From a bacterium (lineage in GTDB: Bacteria > Bacteroidota > Bacteroidia > Bacteroidales > Muribaculaceae), in assembly GCA_004563195.1 (NCBI GenBank), contig SFTJ01000001.1:1-64000 (forward strand): DNA of 64,000 nt, in the 5' to 3' direction. Positions 41,953 to 49,750 of the stretch are shown here, in pieces; position 1 is the first letter of the stretch, and the number at the start of each line of letters is the position of its first letter. The translations under genes and the position numbers were made by a program. Below the pieces are notes generated by a model, which saw only the letters and a program-made list of their open reading frames with translations, was not told where the DNA came from and ran no database searches.

Positions 41953-44541
41953 TTAGTTACGGAACACGAGTTGCTCATTCTCGCAATCGATGGTTATAGG
42001 CGAACCTACATGCACTTTCTGCGCAATAATGTCCTTCGACAATTGGTTGAGCACAAGTTTTTGAATGGCTCGCTTAACCGGGCGGGCGCCGAATTCAGGA
42101 TTGTAACCCACATCGGCAAGGTAATCGATAGCATCGTCGGTGACACGCAATTCCACCTGATTCTTGGCAAGCATCTTGGTCACGCCGGCTATCTGAAGTT
42201 TTACTATTTCCCTTATCTCACCGGCACTAAGCGGAGTGAACATAATTATCTCGTCGATACGATTAAGAAACTCCGGTCGAATGGTTTGCTTGAGCATCTC
42301 GAGCACTTGGTTCTTGGTGTTCTCTATTACTTCTTCGCGATTATCCATTGTGAGCTTCTCCATGTTCTCGCGTATGAGGTTCGAGCCCATGTTAGATGTC
42401 ATGATGATAATAGTGTTCTTGAAGTTAACCACACGCCCCTTGTTGTCGGTAAGACGGCCGTCGTCGAGCACCTGGAGCAAGATGTTAAACACATCGGGGT
42501 GAGCCTTTTCTATTTCGTCGAAAAGAACCACTGAATATGGTTTGCGACGCACTGCTTCGGTCAACTGGCCACCTTCGTCATAACCTACATATCCCGGAGG
42601 TGAACCGATGAGACGAGTCACCGAGAATTTCTCTTGATATTCGCTCATATCGATACGAGTCATCATATTCTCATCGTCGAACAGATAGTCGGCAAGAGCC
42701 TTGGCAAGTTCGGTTTTACCCACACCGGTAGTACCCAAGAAGATAAACGAACCGATAGGGCGGCGTGGGTCGTTCAATCCTGCACGGCTTCGGCGCACAG
42801 CATCGGCAATGGCTGTGATGGCATCGTCTTGACCGATTACTCGCTTGTGAAGTTCGTTCTCCAGGTGCAAGAGTTTCTCCTTTTCACTCATAGCCATTTT
42901 GGTGACAGGTATTCCCGTCCATCGCGATACGATGTCGGCAATATCTTCGGCATCTACCTCCTCCTTAATGAGCGCCTTATCGCCTTGCATGTCGCGCAAC
43001 TGCTGCTGAATGGCGGCATTTTCATCGGTTTTATTCTTTATACGAGAATATCTGATTTCTGCTACCTTGGCATAATCGCCTTCACGTTCGGCGCGCTCGG
43101 CTTCAAACTTCAGCGATTCGATATCAGCCTTGTTTTGCTGAATGCGGTTGATAAGCTCCTTTTCCGATTTCCACTTGGCGCTGATTTCGCGTTCTTGGTC
43201 GCGGAGTTCGGCTATTTGCTTCTCAAGCACTTGCACTTTCTCGCTGTCGCCCTCGCGCTTTATTGCTTCGCGCTCAATTTCGAGTTGCGATATTCGTCGA
43301 GTGATTTCATCGAGCGATTGAGGCACAGAGTCCATCTCAAGACGCAATTTCGATGCCGCTTCGTCAATCAAGTCGATAGCCTTATCGGGCAAGAATCGGT
43401 CGGTAATATATCGCTCCGAGAGTTGTACGGCAGCTATTACAGCTTCGTCGAGAATTCTCACCTTGTGGTGGTTCTCGTAGCGTTCCTTCAGACCTCGAAG
43501 TATGGCAATAGCGCTTTCTTCGTCAGGCTCGTCCACCATAACTATCTGGAAACGGCGTTCAAGGGCTTTATCCTTTTCGAAATATTTCTGATATTCATCG
43601 AGGGTGGTAGCACCTATGCTTCGCAATTCGCCACGAGCAAGGGCAGGCTTCAAGATATTGGCTGCATCCATAGCACCTTCGCCCTTACCGGCTCCTACCA
43701 GTGTATGAATTTCATCGATAAACAAGATTATGTCGCCATTCGACTCTGTAATCTCATTCACTATGGCCTTAAGTCGTTCCTCAAATTCGCCTTTATACTT
43801 GGCACCTGCCACCAATGCACCCATATCGAGTGAATACACTTGCTTCATCTTCAAGTTTTCGGGCACATCGCCTCTCACTATACGCTGAGCAAGTCCCTCG
43901 GCTATGGCTGTCTTACCGGTACCCGGTTCGCCAATTAGCATAGGGTTGTTTTTGGTTCTACGGCTCAAAATCTGAAGCACACGACGTATCTCGTCGTCTC
44001 GACCAATCACCGGGTCGAGTTTGCCACTTCGTGCTCTTTCATTAAGGTTGACAGCATATTTGCTGAGTGCATTATATTGCTCCTCAGCCGATTGCTCCGA
44101 TGCGCTCTTGCCTTTACGCAATTCTTGTATGGCAAGGCGAAGTTCTTTTTCGGTCATGCCGCAGTCGTTGAAGATATTCGAAACTTCCGACTTTACCTTC
44201 AGCAATGCCAAAAGTATCATTTCCACAGGCACATATTGGTCGCCTGCTTTCTGCGATTCGCTTATTGCAGCTTCAAGCACCTCATTGGCTTTGCTCGAAA
44301 GATAGGGCTCGGCATTACTAACTTTTGGCAATGCCGCCAACTCTCTATCGAGCTTCTGCTCCACAAGGTCCTTCGATATGCCAAGTTTCTGGAATATGAA
44401 CTTGACAAGCGAATCGCCTTGCTGCAATATCGCTTTGGCTATGGTGGCAGGTTCAATTGCTTGATTGCCGCCTCGCCGGGTAATATCAACTGCTTGCTGT
44501 ATTACCTCTTGTGACTTGATTGTGAAATTATTGAAGTTCAT
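41953..44541 (-). CDS. clpB: ATP-dependent disaggregase ClpB
   Basis: 862 residues. Reactivates aggregated proteins with DnaK. N-terminal Clp repeats (FTIKSQEVIQQAVDITRRGGNQAIEP); first AAA with GEPGTGKTAIAEG near residue 205 and DEIHTLVGAGKG; a coiled-coil middle domain at about 400-520 (RISQLEIEREAIKREGDSEK); second AAA with GTTGVGKTELAKAL near 606. The coiled-coil domain distinguishes it from ClpC/ClpA. No TAnnTTTG box was found in the 244-base gap upstream, so heat-shock or other control is possible. Confidence 0.97.
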   Translation of the reverse strand: MNFNNFTIKSQEVIQQAVDITRRGGNQAIEPATIAKAILQQGDSLVKFIFQKLGISKDLVEQKLDRELAALPKVSNAEPYLSSKANEVLEAAISESQKAGDQYVPVEMILLALLKVKSEVSNIFNDCGMTEKELRLAIQELRKGKSASEQSAEEQYNALSKYAVNLNERARSGKLDPVIGRDDEIRRVLQILSRRTKNNPMLIGEPGTGKTAIAEGLAQRIVRGDVPENLKMKQVYSLDMGALVAGAKYKGEFEERLKAIVNEITESNGDIILFIDEIHTLVGAGKGEGAMDAANILKPALARGELRSIGATTLDEYQKYFEKDKALERRFQIVMVDEPDEESAIAILRGLKERYENHHKVRILDEAVIAAVQLSERYITDRFLPDKAIDLIDEAASKLRLEMDSVPQSLDEITRRISQLEIEREAIKREGDSEKVQVLEKQIAELRDQEREISAKWKSEKELINRIQQNKADIESLKFEAERAEREGDYAKVAEIRYSRIKNKTDENAAIQQQLRDMQGDKALIKEEVDAEDIADIVSRWTGIPVTKMAMSEKEKLLHLENELHKRVIGQDDAITAIADAVRRSRAGLNDPRRPIGSFIFLGTTGVGKTELAKALADYLFDDENMMTRIDMSEYQEKFSVTRLIGSPPGYVGYDEGGQLTEAVRRKPYSVVLFDEIEKAHPDVFNILLQVLDDGRLTDNKGRVVNFKNTIIIMTSNMGSNLIRENMEKLTMDNREEVIENTKNQVLEMLKQTIRPEFLNRIDEIIMFTPLSAGEIREIVKLQIAGVTKMLAKNQVELRVTDDAIDYLADVGYNPEFGARPVKRAIQKLVLNQLSKDIIAQKVHVGSPITIDCENEQLVFRN

Positions 44542-44727
44542 ATTATGTTGGTTTTAATTATTTATTTCTTTTGTTCGCTTTTAGAATAAAACAATTAGTG
44601 TGCCAATATTTGGATATTTTATATATACCTCTGATTATCAGCTATTTATGGGTATACATCAAATCTGCCAAAATTGCATACTTGTGTCATAATTAACGAA
44701 ATTTTGGCAAAACGGCACAAAGCAATA

Positions 44728-44757
44728 GCGCCGAATCGAATAAATTCAACTCGGCGC
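44728..44757 (-). terminator. Weak hairpin after the polysaccharide-export gene
   Basis: GCGCCGA (44728-44734) and TCGGCGC (44751-44757) with partial pairing in the loop. The minus-strand side lacks a firm T-run. The rest of 44542-44785 holds no recognisable gene. Confidence 0.45.
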
Positions 44758-44785
44758 CGTATCGTAAACTGTTATTAAAACAATA

Positions 44786-45580
44786 TTATTTAAAGATAGT
44801 GAATCCCAAAGTAACCAATGAAACCACAAATCCTACTGAACTCATAATGAGCGAGAGAGCCGGAGGAACCGACCACGACGAACGCTTCTTCGAGCCATTA
44901 GGTTCTACATACACCACGTCGTTCTGCTGCAAATTATAGTAGGGCGATAAGGTGAGTCGCGGGTCGTTGAGATTGATAGTGTGAATGGTGCGCACGCCAT
45001 CGGCTGTAGTTCTTACGATGCGAACTTTTTCGCGTTCGCCGTGTATGGTAAGGTCGCCTGCCTCTGCTATTGCTTCGAGTATATTGATTCGCTCATTGGT
45101 AACGGTAATTGTACCCGGCGATTTGACTTCGCCCAACAGTGTTACTTTAAAATTCTTAAAGCGAACTTCCACACTCGGGAGTTCCGAAAGGTGGTTGGGG
45201 TAGAGCTTCGAGAGAACAAGTTCCTTAATCTGAGCTTTCGAGAGACCCTTTATATACAATGTGCCTATTACAGGAAACTCAATCTCACCCTTGTTGTCGA
45301 CCAAGTAGCATTGAAGGTCTTGATTATTGGTCGAAGTGGTGGAAATGTCGCTGATATAGGTAGATTTGTTATATGGTTTAGCAGCTTCGGGATTTCGGCT
45401 CGAAACCACTATCTGAATGAGGTCGCCAGGCATAGCATATGGCTCGCTCGGATTGTTTGCTGTGCTTAAAACCTCATCGGGCAACTTGTTGGCATCTTTC
45501 ATATAAACAATGTTTGTGCCGCAACCGCTCAATATAAGACATGCCACTACAATTGATAAAAGTTTATTAATAAATTTCAT
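44786..45580 (-). CDS. Polysaccharide export (Wza-type) lipoprotein
   Basis: 264 residues. Lipoprotein signal ending LILSGC (Cys20). The poly_export domain spans about 40-130 (AMPGDLIQIVVSSRNPEA, EIEFPVIGTLYIKGLSKAQI), then one SLBB-like repeat (FKVTLLGEVKSPGTITVTNERINILEAIAEAGDLTIHG). A C-terminal hydrophobic helix (PALSLIMSSVGFVVSLVTLGF) would insert into the outer membrane. It forms the export channel for capsule/EPS with a Wzc-type kinase. No capsule gene, wzc or glycosyltransferase is nearby, so it is an orphan here. Confidence 0.9.
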   Translation of the reverse strand: MKFINKLLSIVVACLILSGCGTNIVYMKDANKLPDEVLSTANNPSEPYAMPGDLIQIVVSSRNPEAAKPYNKSTYISDISTTSTNNQDLQCYLVDNKGEIEFPVIGTLYIKGLSKAQIKELVLSKLYPNHLSELPSVEVRFKNFKVTLLGEVKSPGTITVTNERINILEAIAEAGDLTIHGEREKVRIVRTTADGVRTIHTINLNDPRLTLSPYYNLQQNDVVYVEPNGSKKRSSWSVPPALSLIMSSVGFVVSLVTLGFTIFK

Positions 45581-45609
45581 AGTTGATTATTGTTTGTGTT
45601 TTAATGACA

Positions 45610-45617
45610 CAAAATTA
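45610..45617 (-). promoter_or_regulatory. -7 box for the polysaccharide-export gene
   Basis: Minus-strand TAATTTTG 30 bases before the ATG at 45580. Confidence 0.55.
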
Positions 45618-45691
45618 ATAATTTAATTTCAATTACTTTAACAATTTCGGAATTGAACAAAGAAAAATCGATAATTTTGCCAATAATCTAC

Positions 45692-45699
45692 TAATTTTG
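45692..45699 (+). promoter_or_regulatory. -7 box for the UDG-family gene
   Basis: TAATTTTG 23 bases before ATG 45723; a second identical box lies at 45672-45679. Confidence 0.55.
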
Positions 45700-45722
45700 C
45701 ATCATTAAAACACTGATAGAAT

Positions 45723-46307
45723 ATGAACATAGCGATTGAAACCCATCCTTTCGAACCATTTATTCCGCAAAATGCCAAAATCATTATGCTCGGCACTTTT
45801 CCACCCAAAAGCGACAAGTGGTCGATGCCGTTTTTCTACCCAAACTGGATTAACGACATGTGGCGAATTATGGGAATAGTGTTCTTCGACGATGCTCAAC
45901 ACTTTGTTTTGCCCGGCAGGAAGGCGTTCGATCAGGATATGATATGCGATTTTCTATGCCGCACCGGCATAGCGCTTTTCGATACGGCTCAACAGGTGAG
46001 ACGCCTCAAAGACAATGCTTCCGATAAATTTCTCGAGATAGTGGAGCCGGTGAATCTCAATGAGATTCTCACATCGCACAGCTCGATAACTGCAGTGGTA
46101 ACCACGGGCGAAAAAGCGGCAAGCGTGGTGGCTGAAATCACACACTCGCCACTGCCAAAAATGGGGGAGAGCTGCACAGTGCAATATTGTGGTCGCAGCA
46201 TCACTCACCACCGAATGCCATCCACTTCGCGTGCATATCCTATGAATATTTACAAGAAAGCTGATTTTTATCGTAGTATGTTGGCAAAATATGATATTCA
46301 TTTGTAA
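45723..46307 (+). CDS. Uracil-DNA glycosylase-family protein
   Basis: 194 residues. The N-terminal IIMLGTFPPKSDKWSMPFFYPNWINDMWRIMG resembles the water-activating GxxP-type motif 1 of UDG superfamily members (MUG/SMUG-like). STSRAYPMNIYKKADFY near the end may be the DNA-intercalating loop. It differs from Ung family 1 (no GQDPYH). It may excise damaged bases; substrate unproven. Followed 21 bases later by a DedA gene with its own box. Confidence 0.7.
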   Translation: MNIAIETHPFEPFIPQNAKIIMLGTFPPKSDKWSMPFFYPNWINDMWRIMGIVFFDDAQHFVLPGRKAFDQDMICDFLCRTGIALFDTAQQVRRLKDNASDKFLEIVEPVNLNEILTSHSSITAVVTTGEKAASVVAEITHSPLPKMGESCTVQYCGRSITHHRMPSTSRAYPMNIYKKADFYRSMLAKYDIHL

Positions 46308-46316
46308 AAGTTTGTG

Positions 46317-46324
46317 TAACTTTG
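46317..46324 (+). promoter_or_regulatory. -7 box abutting the DedA gene start
   Basis: TAACTTTG with four bases before the ATG at 46329, identical in layout to the box at 39943. Confidence 0.5.
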
Positions 46325-46328
46325 CACT

Positions 46329-47057
46329 ATGAAAAGGAGTAATATAAAAATTATATTAAGCGTTGTAGTGTTGTTAGGGATATTAGCCTGTGCGGTTATT
46401 TATATGCCAAGTATCACTATGCAAGATATCATTCTATGGTATAAGGAGCATCTCAACTATTGGACAGTGATGTTGTTGATGGCAATAGAAAGTTCGTTTA
46501 TACCATTTCCTTCCGAAATAGTAATTCCACCTGCAGCCTATTTTTCGATGCACAATGGCAATATGAGCATCTATCTCATAGTGTTGTTTGCCACATTGGG
46601 TGCTTTGGTGGGAGCATTAATCAATTATTATATCGCCAAGATTATAGGTCGACCCTTGATACACGCATTTGCCGAAAGCCGAATAGGGCACATATGTATG
46701 CTATCGTCGGAAAAAGTAAGCCATGCCGAAGAATATTTCGAACAGCACGGCGCCATCTCCACTTTCCTCGGTCGCCTTATTCCCGCCGTTCGCCAACTCA
46801 TTTCCATCCCTGCCGGATTAGCAAGAATGTCGTTGTTGAAATTCTGCGTTTTCACATCCCTCGGCGCCGGAATTTGGAATATAGTATTGGCTCTACTGGG
46901 CTATTGGCTTAGCTTGTTTGTTCCCGAATCTGAATTATTTAGTCAGATAGAACATTATAACAAGTATCTCACTTATGCCGGATATGCTTTAGCCGGTGTG
47001 ATACTTATATATATAATGTATCATCTTTTTGTTAAGAAAAAAATCATCATCAAGTAA
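46329..47057 (+). CDS. DedA-family membrane protein
   Basis: 242 residues with several membrane segments. The signature region is present: MAIESSFIPFPSEIVIPPAAYFSMHNG, then LIVLFATLGALVGALINYYIAKIIGRPLI and FLGRLIPAVRQLISIPAGLARMSLLKF with the conserved G-R-x-x-P. DedA proteins are implicated in lipid flipping and membrane homeostasis. It lies 24 bases before rpe. Confidence 0.9.
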   Translation: MKRSNIKIILSVVVLLGILACAVIYMPSITMQDIILWYKEHLNYWTVMLLMAIESSFIPFPSEIVIPPAAYFSMHNGNMSIYLIVLFATLGALVGALINYYIAKIIGRPLIHAFAESRIGHICMLSSEKVSHAEEYFEQHGAISTFLGRLIPAVRQLISIPAGLARMSLLKFCVFTSLGAGIWNIVLALLGYWLSLFVPESELFSQIEHYNKYLTYAGYALAGVILIYIMYHLFVKKKIIIK

Positions 47058-47081
47058 ATAAAATCAATTACATATTATTTT

Positions 47082-47729
47082 ATGATAGTTTCGCCATCTC
47101 TTTTATCAGCCGATTTTGGGTATCTTGCTAATGAGCTTGATATGCTCAATAATAGTGAGGCCGAGTATATTCATGTCGACATTATGGACGGTGTGTTCGT
47201 TCCGAATATCACATTTGCATTTCCCGTAATGAAGCGCATCGACCAACTAAGCAACAAAGTCATGGACGTTCATATGATGATAGTGGAGCCACAAAGATTC
47301 ATCGGAGAGGTTAAGAAATGCGGAGGCGACATAATGACAGTGCATTACGAAGCGAGCACTCACTTACACCGCATTATCCAACAAATCAAAGACGCCGACA
47401 TGAAAGCAAGCGTGGCTCTCAATCCCGCTACACCTGTGAGTGTGCTATCGGAAGTGATTGCCGACCTCGATATGGTGTGCATTATGTCGGTCAATCCGGG
47501 ATACAGTGGCCAGAAATTCATCAGCAATGCCGTAAACAAGGTTAGGGAAGCCAAAGAGCTTATCTTGAAGAAGGGTTCGAAAGCACTGATTGAAGTAGAT
47601 GGCGGCATCAACGAAACCACAGGTAAACTTGTGGTGGATGCCGGAGCCGATGTTCTTGTAGCCGGCAACTATGTGTTTGGTGCTGCCGATCCACGACAAG
47701 CTATTTCCACTCTGTATAATCTGAAATAA
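47082..47729 (+). CDS. rpe: Ribulose-phosphate 3-epimerase
   Basis: 215 residues, TIM barrel. Interconverts ribulose-5-P and xylulose-5-P in the pentose phosphate pathway. Metal and catalytic residues sit in VSPSLLSADFG, YIHVDIMDGVFVPN, DVHMMIVEPQRF and IEVDGGINETT. No promoter box in the 24-base gap after dedA, so probably co-transcribed. The gap 47730-48088 beyond it contains only the next promoter and A/T-rich sequence. Confidence 0.97.
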   Translation: MIVSPSLLSADFGYLANELDMLNNSEAEYIHVDIMDGVFVPNITFAFPVMKRIDQLSNKVMDVHMMIVEPQRFIGEVKKCGGDIMTVHYEASTHLHRIIQQIKDADMKASVALNPATPVSVLSEVIADLDMVCIMSVNPGYSGQKFISNAVNKVREAKELILKKGSKALIEVDGGINETTGKLVVDAGADVLVAGNYVFGAADPRQAISTLYNLK

Positions 47730-48047
47730 GCGATTCCTTCGGAAATTACAATTCCTAACACCTCGAGAACGTTGCATCTTCATTGTTTTGGGTTAATTGG
47801 GAGGGGTGTGTTCTATAGGGTAATATGATGCAGTTCGCCTGCGAGTTGTTAAAAAACTGCAAATGTTTGTAAATTTAATGATATTACACCTCCAGAAGCT
47901 TATTTTTTAACATATCGCAATAATCTGCTATTAAAACGGCCAGATTTTGAGCAATATGAAACACATCCTACAGCCAAGTTGAGTATATATATAGGTAGTA
48001 ATATTGCTAAATTCAGTTGAAAATTAGGCAAATAAGAAAATTTTTTG

Positions 48048-48055
48048 TAATTTTG
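48048..48055 (+). promoter_or_regulatory. -7 box for the glycogen operon
   Basis: TAATTTTG 33 bases before ATG 48089. Confidence 0.6.
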
Positions 48056-48088
48056 TGCTTTCAAAATTTAAAGGTATAATTTTTTACT

Positions 48089-49732
48089 ATGGTCAAGTCA
48101 AATACAGCGCCCAACATGCTGTTTGAAGTGAGTTGGGAAGTATGCAACAAAGTCGGTGGCATATACGCAGTGCTTTCGACTAAAGCTAAGACTCTCCAAA
48201 AACAAAACAAAGATAGCGTAATTTTTTTAGGTCCTGATTTGTGGACAGAAACAGAATCTCCATATTTCAAAGAATCAAAGACCGTACTTGCTGACTGGAA
48301 GAAGGCATCTAAACTGCCTAAAGGTGTATCGGTAAGAGTGGGCAGATGGGACATTCCCGGCAAGCCGATTGCTATTCTTGTAAACTATAAAGGTTTGTTT
48401 GAAAACAAAAACGAACTTTATGCCAAAATGTGGGAAGAATATCACGTAGATTCGCTCCATGCCTATGGCGACTACGACGAATCGTGCATTTTTGCTTACG
48501 GATGTGCTTTGGTGATAGAAAGTCTCGCCAAGTATATGGGTAAAGGCAAGAATATTGTAGCCCATTTCAACGAGTGGACAGTGGGTATGGGACTTCTATA
48601 CTTGAAGTCGAAGATGCCTAAGATTGCCACAGTGTTCACCACACATGCCACAAGCATCGGTCGCAGCATCTGCGGCAATAACAAGCCACTTTACGACTAC
48701 ATGAGCGGATATAACGGCGATCAAATGGCCGAGGAATTGAATATGCAGTCGAAACACTCTATCGAAAAAACTGCAGCTCATCAAGCCGACGCATTTACCA
48801 CAGTAAGCGAAGTTACAGCAGCCGAATGTCGCCAACTGCTTGAAATCAATCCCTATGTTACCCCCAATGCATTTGAGCAAAACTTTGTGCCTAAAGGAGA
48901 AAAATATGCTCAAGCTCGAGCAGCAGCTCGCAATAAGATGCTAAGCGTAGCCTCGGCATTGTTGGGCGAAAAGTTTGCCGACGACACTCTCATTGTTGCC
49001 ACCTCGGGTCGCAACGAATTCCGCAATAAAGGCCTCGATGCTTTCATCGACAGCATCAATGTGCTTCGCAACGACTTGCGCGGATTGCATCGCAGAGTGA
49101 TAGCATTTATTATGGTGCCTGCTTGGACCGAAGAAGCTTGCCCCGAACTCGCCAACGCATTGGCTGAGGGCAAATGCGAACGCCAAGCCAACGCTCTCAC
49201 CACACATAATCTCTACAACTTCGGTAGCGACAATGTATTCCAAAAGATGCTTTCGCTCGGCTTTACAAATCTCGCCGAGGATAATGTGAAACTCATATAT
49301 GTGCCTTGCTACCTTAACGGCAACGACGGTATATTCAATATGAGTTACTACGACTTGATTCCCGGATTCGACCTCACAATGTTTGCATCTTACTATGAGC
49401 CCTGGGGTTACACTCCGCTCGAAAGCATAGCATTCGGAGTGCCTACTCTCACCACCGATTTGGCAGGTTTCGGACAATGGATTAAAGACAATTTCGAAAA
49501 CGAAACTTGTGGCGTGAACGTGATACATCGCACCGACTCAAACTACAGCGAACTCGTGATGACAATGGCCGATAAGGTGAAAGAGTTCTACGGCAAGAGC
49601 GAAAGCGAAATCAGCAAACTTCGCGCTGCGGCAGCCAAAACATCGAAGTGCGCTTCGTGGGATAACTTCATTAAGTATTACCTCGACGTCTACTCAGTAG
49701 CAATTCAAAATTCAAAGAAAAGAAAATCATAA
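48089..49732 (+). CDS. Glycogen synthase, GT3 (eukaryotic-type)
   Basis: 547 residues. LFEVSWEVCNKVGGIYAVLSTKAK is the GT3 signature seen in yeast and animal glycogen synthases, not the KTGGLADV of bacterial GT5 GlgA. Other pieces: TVFTTHATSIGRSICGNN, TVSEVTAAECRQLL and the C-terminal SYYEPWGYTPLESIAFGVPTLTTDLAGFG with the catalytic EPWGYTPLE block. GT3 enzymes use UDP-glucose. Common in Bacteroidetes. Followed 18 bases later by a phosphorylase, forming a make/break glycogen pair. Confidence 0.92.
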   Translation: MVKSNTAPNMLFEVSWEVCNKVGGIYAVLSTKAKTLQKQNKDSVIFLGPDLWTETESPYFKESKTVLADWKKASKLPKGVSVRVGRWDIPGKPIAILVNYKGLFENKNELYAKMWEEYHVDSLHAYGDYDESCIFAYGCALVIESLAKYMGKGKNIVAHFNEWTVGMGLLYLKSKMPKIATVFTTHATSIGRSICGNNKPLYDYMSGYNGDQMAEELNMQSKHSIEKTAAHQADAFTTVSEVTAAECRQLLEINPYVTPNAFEQNFVPKGEKYAQARAAARNKMLSVASALLGEKFADDTLIVATSGRNEFRNKGLDAFIDSINVLRNDLRGLHRRVIAFIMVPAWTEEACPELANALAEGKCERQANALTTHNLYNFGSDNVFQKMLSLGFTNLAEDNVKLIYVPCYLNGNDGIFNMSYYDLIPGFDLTMFASYYEPWGYTPLESIAFGVPTLTTDLAGFGQWIKDNFENETCGVNVIHRTDSNYSELVMTMADKVKEFYGKSESEISKLRAAAAKTSKCASWDNFIKYYLDVYSVAIQNSKKRKS

Positions 49733-49750
49733 GTTATAATAATAATTTGT

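Noticed and set aside
42634..43833. 399-residue open frame on the plus strand opposite clpB
   Set aside because: Opposite conserved ClpB domains; composition is hydrophobic shadow sequence with no start context or family match.
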